Shown: positions 1 to 10,684 of the stretch, piece by piece
Position numbering within the stretch: the stretch's first letter is position 1
How the letters are laid out: every line of letters starts with the position of its first letter
DNA from: Taxillus chinensis
Taxonomy: Eukaryota > Streptophyta > Magnoliopsida > Santalales > Loranthaceae
Reading direction: 5' to 3'
DNA length: 64,000 bases
Assembly (NCBI GenBank): GCA_023512835.1
Contig: CM042088.1
Span: 30,715,164 to 30,779,163 of the forward strand
Position numbers and translations under genes: made by a program
The notes under the pieces: model-generated
Database searches by the model: none
Seen by the model: the letters and a program-made list of their open reading frames with translations, nothing else
What the model was told of the DNA's origin: nothing

Positions 1-830
1 CTACATTGCTCCCCTAGATTAAAAGACTACTCACGCATGATTACAAGCAAACACAAAGCAGAAAAGCTCAACATCTTCTTCTTAACCACGCGCACAGCAA
101 AGCTTCAAATCCAGGCTCCAAAATCCGCGACGGCTGCTCTCCTAGGTCAACGAGCAACCTCCAAGTTGTGGAGCCTCTCTCTCTCTCTAAAAACGTGTAG
201 GGGGTCTAGGTATGCATAGCAGAGGGCGTGGAGCTCTTATTTATAGAGTTTGGATGAGCCTTGAGGTGTGTACCCTAGCCCATTTATCAAAACGGCATAG
301 TTTCGATAAGTAACACTCAAAACTTTAAAATCTCTATCTTCCATCCATAATTTGGACACGGGCCTTCAGAAACAAATGATCAGCATGGAAAAACAATAGG
401 ATCGGTCCAAAAATATCTCTGCACGTCAATTCGCACGTGATATGGTGAATTCACGTGCACCTCCAAATCAGCTCAAACTTCTCCCAAAGCTTCCTTGCAT
501 CCTGTAGAGGCTTGAGAGGCAAAAATAGGCTTGCACGTGAAATGGGTGAATTCACATGCAGCTCCAAATGCTCTGAAATTTCTGTGGTAGGTAGAGGACA
601 TCATTCTAAGAAACTTTTGTTCTTGCACGCCAATTGTTTGAGGCCATCTACTATGTCAAAAGTGAGCTCCAAAATCTGCTAAAAACGACTTAAAAGCGCA
701 TGTATTTGCAAATAGCATCTTCCTAGGGGTTAGAGCAAATATATATGATATATGAAGCAATAAGGCTCTAATCATGCTCTTAAACATCCTAAATAAACAC
801 TAGAATAACGGCATAAAATGCACGTTATCA
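1..830 (-). repeat. Element A 3' LTR (truncated by window edge)
   Basis: It matches 5009-5830 with only scattered substitutions and a short CT-repeat length change. It ends in plus-strand TTATCA, which is the TGATAA start of the LTR in element orientation. A TATA-like sequence lies at 236-246. Two short ORFs here are not genes: the same peptide reappears in every related LTR. Confidence 0.9.
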
Positions 831-2680
831 AATACACCACACTTGAATCATTGCTTGTCCTCAAGCAAAAACATACAAGCATGCAAAAATAAAATAAACA
901 CGTAGTCAAACGGAAGAAAAATAAAATAACAATCAAGGAGAATCATGGTTTCCTAAGCATGCAACTCTATCATGATGAAATGGGAATTTAAGCATCAAAA
1001 TGAGTCATAGCTTAGTTCATTCATGTCCATATCCCTAAGTCCAACAACCATGCAATATCTCCACTTAAATTTCAGATATGAGCAAGCAATCCATGATAAA
1101 ATAGCACCTAGTTTCCCTTTAAGTTCTTACCAAGGATAAGCAGCCTCACTCAAATATAATAATTCTCAAGCCCAATACCTATCAATGAACAATGGATGGA
1201 AAACTCTATCTCTACACTCGCCATCAGCTATTGATTAAGTACTTGCCAAGCAATCATGAGAGTTCCCTATTGTGCTCATCAAAGAAAACAAACTCTCTAT
1301 TCTATTTTATTTGAACTCACACGCTAGTCTAAACTCAATAAACTCACACTCTATTCTAATAATTGATAAAACAAAATCATGAGCTAAGGGATTGAGCTCA
1401 ACACTCTCAAAACAAAACATAATTCAGCCATTGTGGCTTCACATAAATAATCACACATAAACATCAAGCCATTGTAGCTTTTATTCTGAATTTTATATGT
1501 TTGTTTTTTTAGTAATAACCTTACAAGGTTGCATTTTATGCTCTCCCTTGATGGATTATTCACTCTTTTTTTTTACTCACATAACACATAAATAAGACTG
1601 ATTTTTCTAATGCATATCCCTTGCCATTTTGCTACAATAGGAGAGACAAAAATTCATTGATGTCTCACATCCCATTTTCCAATTAAGTGATGGCTTTTTC
1701 ACATTCTATATCACAGCCTTTTCCGATAATATCACATAATAAAGAAAAGAATGCAAAGACAGTCACAATGACTTAGAGGTCTTGCATCCTAACTCCACAC
1801 ACCAAACACTGAGCACTAATAAGTAATCACATGCTTACTTGACTCCTACCATTAAATAACCAATGTTGAATGCAAGAAGAGTAGCAATTATTACCCATAC
1901 CCTAAATGGCACTCAAAGGCTAAAAAGAAGCTGTTCTCATTTTTCATTTCTTTTTCACTCAACTTTAAGGGTTACTTAGGTCTATCATAGCATTTCATGC
2001 TCAGCTAATATTCAAAACTCAGCTCCAAAAAACATGGTGATATCATTCAAAAGATAAAGACATGATCAAACTAATTCAGAGCACATTTTAACTACTTTAA
2101 CACCCTTATCACAACATAATACTAACGTGGCATAAAAATTAAATTTTAAGCCAAAATTTGCATACTTAATATCCATGTCTCCACATGCAAATCACTCAAG
2201 TAGACAACTCAAACAATCACCCAAAATAAAAATAAAGGACAACAAAAACACTTAAACAAAAACAAGACATGCAATCACACAATATAAAGGACAAACAGGT
2301 GGCTCAAGTCACTCCCCACACCACACTTAAAAGTATGCTATGTCCTCATGGCATGAAGTAGAGAGTAGGAAGATACTTACCTCTCGGTGGATTTCCCATT
2401 TCAAGGTGCAAAATGTGTCAAATGCCCTTGCATGATTCCCACTTGAAAATCCCTTGTGTTTTTGAGTTGCAGCTTTGAAAAATCCAGCTTTAGCTTGGCA
2501 GTTGAGCCAGTACTTGAGCTTTATTGAGTAGTCCTAAAGTCCAAATCCTAATAGAAAGGCCTGCAAAAGGGTTAATGAAGACCAAACTATATCTCCTGCA
2601 CCATGGTTAGCAAACAACAAGCAAAAATAAAATAAATATAAAAGAAAAGCAATTGGGTTGCCTCCCAACAAGCGCTTTAT
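831..2680 (-). other. Element A 3' untranslated region
   Basis: This A/T-rich stretch has no reading frame of note. Most of it (831 to about 2390) aligns well with 35432-36960 of element B, so it is a conserved Athila 3' region. The sequence directly beside the LTR (831-845, minus strand) is the likely polypurine tract for plus-strand priming. Around 2640-2700 it matches the sequence just downstream of the integrase end in B, marking where pol was lost. Confidence 0.7.
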
Positions 2681-3660
2681 TTAAGGTCCGTAGCTAGACC
2701 TTGTCAGACTAAGCTCAACCAATGTATGAAAGGCTTTCATCCTTGCATTGTAAACCTCAGCAGTCTCGTAGACCATAGCAATCGGATGAATGAACCGCTG
2801 TGGGAGCCACTTGAACTCCTGATTCAATTGTTGATATGGAGACACCTCCACAAACTTATGGTTCTCCTTCCTCTCATTCCATCGAGGTGGTAACACAAAT
2901 TCAATATACTCCACAATTGGAGTAGTCATGATGCACGCATGGTTACCTCCCTTGTCAAGCACTTCCTTCTCTTGTATAAGGGAAGATGATTCCAAAGCAA
3001 ACATAGTAGTGGTGGGCTCATGTAGCTTGTCTTCATAAAGAGTACCTTGGTTTGATGTGCCTTCAGATATGAGAATTATAGCATCATTATCCAAGATTTG
3101 TTGCTGCATCCTTGGGTTGTCATTTATTGGTTTCTCATGTTCTTCTAACACCCTAGAACAATTCAAGTCTTCCTCTTCTTCTTGGATTGAAAAATTGTCC
3201 TCATAAGCTCCAACCAAGGGAAGAGTTGAAGTGGATACATCACATGGGCTATTAAATTGTGGTGGAGGGACAACCTCATCATAATGAACCATTGCCCTTG
3301 TATCCACTTCTTGGTCTATAGCATCATTAATGGTTTGACCAGCTAGAATGCGAGCTTCATCTTCAGAATCATTATTAGCAGAAAACTCCCATTCTTGTGA
3401 GGCAGATGTCAAAGATTGATACATGGAAGTTGGAGTGATGGCTTTGCAATTCTCTTCAGTCTCTATCTCTGTGTCACCAGCAAAGGAGTTAGATAAGACT
3501 CCGTTATCTGCATTTTGAACCATACTCATCAATAATTGCTCTATATTTTTTATGGTAGTCTCTATACTTCCTAGCCTTTCATTCAAATCCTCTCCCTCTC
3601 TTCTGGTTTCTTCATCTTCAACTTGGGGCTGCCACTCTTGTTGTTGATATGGACAATAAT
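2681..3660 (-). pseudogene. Gag C-terminal/linker-like ORF of element A, distal part
   Basis: The open frame runs about 300 codons from 3586, and the same frame extends upstream to about 3660. Near its start is a short helical stretch (LNERLGSIET, then IKNIEQLLMSM) followed by CKAIT. Both have counterparts between gag and protease in element B, where the second reads CKAITLRSG. The rest is acidic and low in recognisable motifs; no zinc knuckle, protease DTG/DLG or polymerase motif is visible. I infer the remnant of the gag-protease linker kept by a non-autonomous element. Any function (packaging aid, or none) is unknown. Confidence 0.55.
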
Positions 3661-4043
3661 TGCCATAGAGTGGGGCTTCGAGTAAGCTTCATCTTGATAT
3701 TGCCCAACCCATATGTTCTCGAATATCCATTGAAGAAACCATTAAACTCCTCAGGTGGTGGCTCTTGTGGATAGTAGTCACCCTCAGGTTGGGTGTAAGT
3801 TGGCCATACTTCTCTACCATCTCCATTAATACTCCCACCATAACAAGGAGGCTCTTGGTATGAATAACTGCTTGTGGGAGGATCATAGACAGTGCAATCC
3901 CAAGCACTATATGAAAATTGATCTGCTGCATGGCCTGGAACATAAACATGTTGGTCTGCCATCATTGAATTCTCCTCATCTCTCCCTTGGTTTTCCCACA
4001 AATATTTGTTGCCCTGGATCATCCTTTCCAAACATTCTTCCAT
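3618..4043 (-). pseudogene. Gag-linker-like ORF of element A, proximal part
   Basis: About 140 codons start at a methionine at 4043. The peptide is rich in Tyr, Pro, Gln and Glu, like the low-complexity tails of plant Ty3 gag proteins, and lacks the helical gag core that is clear in element B (44726-45259). It overlaps the distal ORF in another frame; a one-base shift near 3690 would join them, so originally this was probably one ORF of roughly 450 codons. I recognise no catalytic or binding motif. Confidence 0.5.
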
Positions 4044-4328
4044 GGTTAGCTCTTCCTCATCTCCAAACTATCTATCCATTGGAGTGCTGTTCAGGTTCTG
4101 GATTAAAGGACACAAGTTCCCCTCGTCGCATACACAACTAGCAATTCTTCAAACACTTGGTGTATGTTCCTGAAAAACAACAAGAACACACCCAGCAGCT
4201 CCGAACAATGCAAAATAAACAAATAAAGAACACAAAATAACAGAAAATAAAAGACAAAATAAACACCAAGATCAGAATTCAAACAATTTCACTCAATGTT
4301 GATTTTAAAAACTAGTTAACCGTTGAAT
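4044..4328 (-). other. Element A 5' leader
   Basis: Non-coding leader between primer site and first ATG. It is nearly identical to 45541-45771 of element B, as expected for a packaging and dimerisation leader kept by a non-autonomous derivative. Confidence 0.6.
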
Positions 4329-4345
4329 CCCCGGCAACGGCGCCA
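4329..4345 (-). other. Primer-binding site (tRNA-Asp)
   Basis: The plus strand reads CCCCGGCAACGGCGCCA, the 3' end of plant tRNA-Asp including CCA. The minus strand is therefore complementary to that primer, three bases from the LTR end. This is the usual Athila primer and fixes the element's orientation. Confidence 0.9.
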
Positions 4346-4348
4346 ATT

Positions 4349-5830
4349 TGACAGACAAATTTTTAGCCTCTCTAAAAGAGCTAGCTAATGTCGTTAAATC
4401 TCTCTTCAAGATAATAAATTCCCTAAGTTTGCACTAAAAGAATAGCAGGAAGCAAGGGGTCGAACCCACAGGGATTAGCCTAGTTTTCTAGTTCTTAAAT
4501 CAAAACACCCAATTACTTTTGTTCTATAAAATATCTTGGCAAAAAGTTCTCTTTTTTAAACTAAAGATCTAATTTTTATGTGGTTTTCTAAAATATCAAA
4601 GAAAGCAAGTTGTTTTTAGGACTAAGATTCAAGGATTAAAAGCATCTAGGGTCACAATTTCACCTCCCTATGTTATCTCTACTGGTTCATGGTATTAGGG
4701 TTGTCAGATTGAAAACATGCTAAACATAAGCCAAGGACAACAAATGGTCATTGAGGTCCTTTTAAGAGTTGTATGCCAGAATGGTCATCTGAACACACAA
4801 ACATGCTAAGCCAATAAATCATACTTGCAAAAGGATAATGATCACACCAATTACAAATAAGTTATGAATCTCAATCCGCCCCAGACTAGGGCTAAAAATA
4901 CCAAGGTGTACATCCAAAGATAGAGATTAAGAACAGATTCATAAAACATGCAAAACTCAATCATCCAAACCCAATATTCATAAACACAGCAAAGCAACAA
5001 GGGGGCTACATTGCTCCCCTAGATTAAAAGACTACTCACGCATGATTACAAGCAAACACAAAGCAGAAAAGCTCAATATCTTCTTCTTAACCACGCGCAC
5101 AGCAAAGCTTCAAATCCAGGCTCCAAAATCCACGACGGCTGCTCTCCTAGGTCAAGGAGCAACCTCCAAGTCGTGGAGCCTCTCTCTCTAAAAACGTGTA
5201 GGGGGTCTAGGTATGCATAGCAGAGGGCGTGGAGCTCTTATTTATAGAGTTTGGATGGGCCTTGAGGTGTGTACCCTAGCCCATTTATCAAAACGGCATA
5301 GTTTCGATAAGTAACACTCGAAACTTTAAAATCTCTATCTTCCATCCACAATTTGGACACGGGCTTTCAGAAACAAATGATCAGCATGAAAAAACGATAG
5401 GATCGATCCAAAAATATCTCTGCACGTCAATTCGCACGTGATATGGTGAATTCATGTGCACCTCCAAATCAGCTCAAACTTCTCCCAAAGCTTCCTTGCA
5501 TCCTGTAGAGGCCTGAGAGGCAAAAATAGGCTTGCACGTGAAATGGGTGAATTCACATGCAGCTCCAAATGCTCTAAAATTTCTGTGGTAGGTAGAGGAC
5601 ATCATTCTAAGAAACTTTTGTTCTTGCACGCCAATTGTTTGAGGCCATCTACTATGTCAAAAGTGAGCACCAAAATCTGCCAAAACAGCTTAAAAGCACA
5701 TGTATTTGCAAATAGTATCTTCCTAGGGGTTAAAGCAAATATATATGATATATGAAGCAATAAGGCTCTAATCATGCTCTTAAACATCCTAAATAAACAC
5801 TAGAATAACGGCATAAAATGCACGTTATCA
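4349..5830 (-). repeat. Element A 5' LTR (1482 bp)
   Basis: Bounded by TG and CA: minus strand starts TGATAACG and ends CTGTCA. The minus-strand TATA box is at 5237-5247, with U3 to its right. U3 holds several palindromic half-sites of the type GCACGTGAATT and one ATCAAAAC...GTTTTGAT-type box (degraded). It is far more similar to the left copy than to B's LTRs, which suggests recent insertion. Confidence 0.9.
5237..5247 (-). promoter_or_regulatory. TATA box of element A 5' LTR
   Basis: Minus strand CTATAAATAAG, at the same place in the LTR as the TATA boxes of B (46605-46614 and 34840-34849) and of A's other LTR (236-246). Confidence 0.6.
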
Positions 5831-5835
5831 GCGAC
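5831..5835. repeat. Right target-site copy of element A (GCGAC)
   Basis: Immediately after the LTR end, F's accessory ORF resumes. The matching left copy lies outside the window, so the duplication is inferred. Confidence 0.4.
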
Positions 5836-7552
5836 TGCATTTGGGTACCGGGCATCCCGGAGAAAGAGTAAGTGTAGGTCGCTTACCAGGAGTAGTGGAA
5901 GGATCAGATAATTTCTCCCCCGGATTGGCAGATCGGCGAGGAGGGCGCAGAGAAGGGGTAACGACTTGAGTCAGATCCGCAATAGAGGCGGACAAGCCTT
6001 GAAAAGAAGTAGCAATCATCTCAAGCTTCTAATCCATGGAGAGAGAGGAGGAGGAGAGGGCAGAAAGAATCTCGGCACCAATTTCATTGACGCGAGCAGC
6101 AATGGCCTGGCCCTGGAGGAGACAGTGGATGGGCAGCAGCAGCAGGAGGGGCGGCAGACCCACTTTGACCGGAGAGGTCAATAGTAGGAATTTCGGCAGG
6201 AGAGGAGGGACCAGCTTCAGCAGGGATAGGAGTCTGTGCGTTGTGAGCAAGTCCGAAAGAGGCAGCAGTTGGAGATGCGGCCTGTAGCAGGGACGGCATC
6301 AAGAAGCCGTGATCACAGTTCCAAATAATCATTGCCTTCGGGGTTTGGGTATGTTTGGTGTAATACACTCGGAGTGCAGATTCAAGTATGTCGGCGGTAT
6401 GAGCAAGACTGAAGCGTAGCGAGCAGTCTGTCAGGAGGTTAGCCGGAAGATGGTCAAGGTAGTCCTTGGGGTCAAGAGAATGGGCTGGAGAAGCTTCCGG
6501 AGAGGAGGGGGGAATGTCGGCAAGGATAGCAGCAACAGCCACTGTCACCGGTGAATGGGGAGCGGGAGCATCTGCAATAGCACCAACAGCAGCATCAGCA
6601 GGAACAGAAGCAGGGGCATCAGCAGGAGGGGCTGAAGAAATAATCTCATGATGGAGCGGCTGAGAGGGCCCTGCAGCGGCTGAAAGGGCCCTGCAGCGTC
6701 TGAGGGGTTGGCGCGAACACTGCGCTGTGAACCGCGGGAATGTGCTGGAGCGGCAACAGACCGGATGCGGGAAGACCGGTGGACAGAACTAACCTCGTGA
6801 CCCGAGCTGGCAGCTGGTTCACCAACAAAACTATCTTGATGTTCCGAGATAACAACTCTTACACGTGAGACTGGAGGGCGGCGAACGGTGAGCGTCCCAT
6901 CAGAGTTAAGATGACGAAAGTAAAAGTTCTGTAGGAAGGGAATTGTCAACTGGTCCTGGAAGTGCGCAGGACGGAGATGTCGGAGAATTTGAGAAAGAAT
7001 CCGTCCAAAAGACGAATTCTATTTTCCGTTGCGCATCACTCAAAACAGAAAATCGCCCGAGTCAAGAGGCAATTGCTCAAAGACTACGTACATTGCCAAA
7101 AGCAAATCATATGGGAATGAGTCAAGGGCCGTAGAGCGAGCCAGTAAGCACCAGCTTAGTATGGTGGCCATACAATGATAGGGGCCTTGAAAGGACTTCA
7201 ACTTGTATTCCTTCACTTTGTGGGGACATCCCATGGTAGTAGCCATGGTTTGAGCGCTCGGCCTGTAATCACTGCCAATTGGGAAATGGAAGACGTCACG
7301 GATCACCTAAGGGGTGATCCTAAAGGATTGACCTCGAATAGCAGAGACAATCGACTGGTCACTGGAGTCGAAGTGCTCATAGAAAGTTCGGACGTCTGAA
7401 ATGAGAAGATCAGTCGGGGCAGAGACGATGTCGAGGAGGCCACTAGAGACTAGCAAGGATCAAACCTTGTCGAGCCAGACAGGAGGGTCGGAAATACCGG
7501 CCCAATCGACAAAATGGCCAGGAACAACTCTGTAGAGAGCGTGAGATGCCAT
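5831..7552 (-). pseudogene. Accessory (post-pol) ORF of copia element F, plant-transposon-domain protein, truncated
   Basis: The start codon is at 7552, aligned with 28036 in element E. The N-terminal domain carries the block KVKEYKLKSFQG, then ILSWCLLARSTALDS and DLLLAMY, shared almost exactly with E and recognisably with B. Further on is an Ala/Pro/Ser-rich linker, then a conserved stretch containing VYYTKHTQTP and PTIDLSGQSGSAAP, also in E. The frame is broken by several stops and at least one frameshift near 6545. The Ulp1-like end is lost because element A cuts the gene at 5831. The N-terminal domain resembles the 'putative plant transposon protein' family (PF20167-like) from memory; not searched. 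Confidence 0.6.
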
Positions 7553-7666
7553 TGTAATTTGAAGGTTGAAGAAGAAGGAAGGGAGGTCTTTGGAGAATGG
7601 AGAGCAACGAGGGTTTAGGGCTTTCCGAAGTGAAATTGATAGCCTTGCGCTCGCGTGAGAGTTCAG

Positions 7667-7675
7667 TATAAATAA
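7667..7675 (-). promoter_or_regulatory. Internal TATA box upstream of F accessory ORF
   Basis: Minus strand TATTTATAC lies 115 bp before the ATG at 7552, matching TATTTATAAT in E at 27911 with nearly the same spacing. Between them is a pyrimidine-rich leader with a CCCTAAACCC (telo-box-like) motif at about 7610-7622. Conservation between two copies supports a real internal promoter; activity is inferred. Confidence 0.5.
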
Positions 7676-8325
7676 GACCCGTTTCGTGGAAGCCGGCGGG
7701 TCTCGGGTTCAAGCGAGATGAGTAGTGATCCGCCTGACAATCCGATGTCATTAGACTTGACGTATTAAAGCCGTCAAGTAGATTGATGATGTGGCGGCCG
7801 TGCTAACCATTCAATAATGACAGTTGTATGCATACTGCCGAATTTTGAAAAGACAAATTACCGGGCTCAAGACGTGCATTTAATGAACCATCATTATTCC
7901 TCCTCAAAAAGACGCAATGTAAGATAATGACTTAGGTTATCGCGAATTGAGAATTCCAAGAGTCAGGAGGAATTAAACCGACTCTCATCTGGGCTAGAGA
8001 ATGTCCGTGTGAACTATATCTGGATGATAGACAAACTGAGTCTGTAATAAGAAAGTACTAAAGAAGTAGATTCCTTTGCTGTCTTGAAGTCAAAATAGAA
8101 AAGAAGTACCACAACACTTCAAATCCGAGACATCAGACTTAATATAGCAATGAAGTGGAAAGGAGATCTGAACCTGTAGCTTCATAAAGTTTAAACTAAA
8201 AGAACAGAAGACTTAACAGGTTAAGTTAGTACGGATATGGAACAAATTGTCTAAGTAAAAACATCATAATCCGAACTAAGAAGAAACAGAACTTATGCAT
8301 ATGGAAGAATAGTAACGAGACACAT
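7676..8325 (-). other. Element F spacer between pol and accessory ORF (distal part)
   Basis: Non-coding. It aligns with 27265-27905 of element E. Sequence just upstream of the TATA box (about 7690-7960) is among the best conserved, as expected for promoter DNA. Confidence 0.6.
8321..8325. repeat. Target-site duplication of element H (CACAT), left copy
   Basis: The right copy is 17481-17485. Exact 5 bp match flanking the two LTRs. Confidence 0.9.
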
Positions 8326-8750
8326 TGTGGACCCGTACCTTGAGTTAGTCACGTTAGTCGCGCTTTGCCTTCCGAGTAGAGTTTTTCTAGATTTTGACCT
8401 AGTGAAGGGCTCAAATGAATTCACGTGCAAAAGGAAAGATGCTTAATGATGTCCTTATCTACCACGAAGTTTCAGGCCAAACGGACGGTAGTGAGGTGCA
8501 CGTGATATGGGTCCAATTCACGTGCAAGTGTGGTTGTCTTCTAAATGATGCAAGGAGGCTAGGGGTGAAGTTTGAGAGCATTGAGTCCATTTGGAGTTGC
8601 ACGTGAATTGGGAATTCACGTGCAAATGGCGTGCAGCCATATTTTTGCATGGTTCCCTTGGTTTTGACATTTAATGATCTTTCTCCAAAGGACCATGTTG
8701 AAATTCGAGTATTTTGGCCTATATGGGTGCGGAAAGGTGCTACTTGTGTG

Positions 8751-8826
8751 ATCAAAACTACGCGTTTTGATCCTGGGTTTACTTAATCAAAACTACGTCG
8801 TTTTGATGTGGGTAGGTCTATAAAGG
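8751..8826 (+). promoter_or_regulatory. H LTR promoter: paired inverted-repeat boxes and TATA
   Basis: Two boxes with arms ATCAAAAC and GTTTTGAT around an ACGT-like core begin at 8751 and 8786. CTATAAAGG follows at 8818-8826. The same layout recurs at 15980-16057 in the other LTR (TATA at 16049) and, on the minus strand, in C and D. Confidence 0.6.
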
Positions 8827-8875
8827 AGGGCTTGAGTTTGAGTTTAGGGTTCTTGTGTTCTTCCCTTGCTGCACT

Positions 8876-8877
<2 letters not shown>

Positions 8878-8915
<38 letters not shown>
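8878..8915. repeat. GA microsatellite in H 5' LTR
   Basis: Uninterrupted GA run just after the TATA box; counterpart at 16111-16143 in the 3' LTR. Confidence 0.95.
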
Positions 8916-8918
<3 letters not shown>

Positions 8919-10246
8919 TCCGGCTTGCCGTGGTGGTTCGCGTCGTGGGGAGCCGTCTAGCGTGGAGGTTAGGACAAAAGCCGAGGTAGGGATTCATGTC
9001 CTTCCAAACTCTCCTCTCGTTTTAGGATATTCACCTATATATATATAGAAACCATAAGGTGTGATCTCCTATATGGATGTTGGCCTTGGGGGCTGTTCCG
9101 TTGATTTGATGTTGAATTTGGCCTGAGGATTTTTCGGGTTTGTTTATGCACACTATGTGTTTGATGAAATGTCTAAGAGGTCCGCACACTATGTGTTTGA
9201 TAAAATGTCCGTGAGGCCTGCTGCCATGTATTCAATATAATGCCTGTGAGACCTTGTATATGAGTGCTTGATGATATACCCGTGATGGTGTGTGTACCGT
9301 GTTTGATTTGTATTTGATTTTTAGCCTAGAGGCTGATGTGTGTGGATCGGTATCCGACCATGTTGGTCCTTCCGAGATAAAGTGTAAATCTTGTCCGAGT
9401 TTACATGTCGAGATGTAATGCTATCTTCGTTCCGTTGACCCGTTTGAGACCGAAGTGAGATAGGGCCGGCACATAGCTGGACCCCTTCGAGATTTGGCCG
9501 GACGTGGTCTTGAGTCTCGGTGTAGCACTCACGACGGTGGGCTAAGTCTACACCCATTCCCGAGGGTAGATATGGCGCCCGAGGAGGTGGTCGACCATAT
9601 CGACTCGGGTGGAAAATGTCGCATTGGTGTCCATGCAACTTCGCTGAATGTGGTATGTCATGTCGCCGTGGTGGCGGGTGTCCTCCGCCCTTCAAGTGCG
9701 GGTTCAGGTAAAGAGTGTTTCTCGGGTGATGTTTCTTGCGTTAGCCTTAGGCACAACACGACACAAGCAACACATATCACGCATGTTGTACACGGGACGG
9801 GTCGGGGAGACGGGATCCCTCCGAGCCGTGGTTTGCTCACCCTCCTATAAATTCTTTTGCGGGGTTTAGCAGCGGTAGGTGAAGGCCGAGGAGCTAGGCC
9901 CCCGAGGCCGAAAGCTTTATATTATTTCCTTTGTTGTACTCGGTTTTAGTGTTTGGATTTTGGTTTGGTTTTATTGATGGCTTCATAGGGGTTTTTCCCG
10001 ACCGGGTTGAATGAACATTTAGTCTTTGAAATGAAATAAAATGAGATGTTGTTATTCAATTTGTGTTTGTGTGCATGGTTTGGGAACAGGAGCATGCCCC
10101 TTGGCATGTTGCCGATTGTGCGGGTTTGGGACAGCACCCGTGCTAAAGTCCTTTTAAGGTGCTTGCACCAACCCCTTGTCCCTTCGGGTGCGGGCATGGG
10201 CGTCACTACTCATTTCCAAGTGGAAGGAAATTGGGGCGTGACATTA

Positions 10247-10258
10247 TGGTATCGAGCG
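10247..10258 (+). other. Primer-binding site (initiator tRNA-Met, mutated)
   Basis: TGGTATCGAGCG, three bases after the LTR. The usual initiator-Met site is TGGTATCAGAGC, so it carries a small change of the same kind seen elsewhere in H. Confidence 0.8.
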
Positions 10259-10684
10259 ATAGTTCATGGTCTAGTGGACCTAGGATAGTGGGGAGGGCCC
10301 GGCCGCTTCGAGACTCTTGGGAGGCAGATAGGACACGCCCGATCAACGTGGTCCTATCTGGTTTTTCGGGGTGTACTCGGGGTAGTAGACCAAGGAGTAG
10401 GGCACTTGCTTTGGGTCGAGGGTGCATACATGCATGGCATTAGAGCACTAGTTTAATTTCAGTATGAGCATTGTGATTGGACATGCTATGTTGCTTGAAA
10501 CTTGTTCTTCGTGAAATTCGGTGATTTTCTCGTGAGACTTGTTGCTATGAATTGCGCTGTGTACTTCGTGATTTTCCCCGTGTGTAAATGTAAAATGTTG
10601 CTTGAGTACCTCATGGCCCATGGGGACGAGGGTGTGTAGAGCTTGAGAGAAGCCGATCCTAGTTTGGTTTAAATTATGTAGACG
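10259..10684 (+). other. Element H leader
   Basis: Non-coding stretch from primer site to the gag start; nothing else recognised. Confidence 0.5.

Larger units (their letters stand above)
1..5830 (-). mobile_element. Element A: non-autonomous Athila-like Ty3 retrotransposon (3' end cut by window start)
   Basis: Two near-identical direct repeats (1-830 and 5009-5830) bound a 3.5 kb internal region. A primer site complementary to the 3' end of tRNA-Asp lies just inside the right LTR, so the element reads on the minus strand. LTRs and untranslated regions match the larger Athila element B closely. It has no protease, reverse transcriptase, RNase H or integrase, only a short broken reading frame related to the end of Athila gag. 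It would have to be mobilised by proteins of a B-like element. It lies inside the accessory ORF of copia element F; about 660 bp of its left LTR should lie outside the window. Confidence 0.85.
5831..8325 (-). mobile_element. Element F (SIRE-like copia), 3' part: accessory ORF and spacer
   Basis: On the minus strand this stretch is homologous to 27265-29900 of copia element E over both spacer and accessory ORF. Across the insertion of H it joins 17486: the rejoined sequence matches E around 27240-27300 without a gap. It is interrupted on the left by element A. F is the oldest layer of the stack because A, H and C all sit in it. Confidence 0.85.
8326..10243 (+). repeat. Element H 5' LTR (1918 bp)
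   Basis: Starts TGTGGACCCG (the partner starts TGTAAGGACC) and ends GGCGTGACA. Contains palindromic GCACGTGAATT-type sites (8420-8630), two ATCAAAAC...GTTTTGAT boxes, a TATA box and a GA microsatellite in the transcribed leader. Confidence 0.9.

Noticed and set aside
455..682. Short ORF repeated at 5456, 46823, 52860 and 60262 with the same peptide
   Set aside because: It is the LTR U3 block read in one frame. Recurrence follows from LTR copies, and it contains promoter palindromes rather than protein motifs.
4329..4345. 3' end of a tRNA-Asp gene
   Set aside because: Only the 3' terminal bases match, with CCA encoded, next to an LTR end: a primer-binding site, not a tRNA gene.
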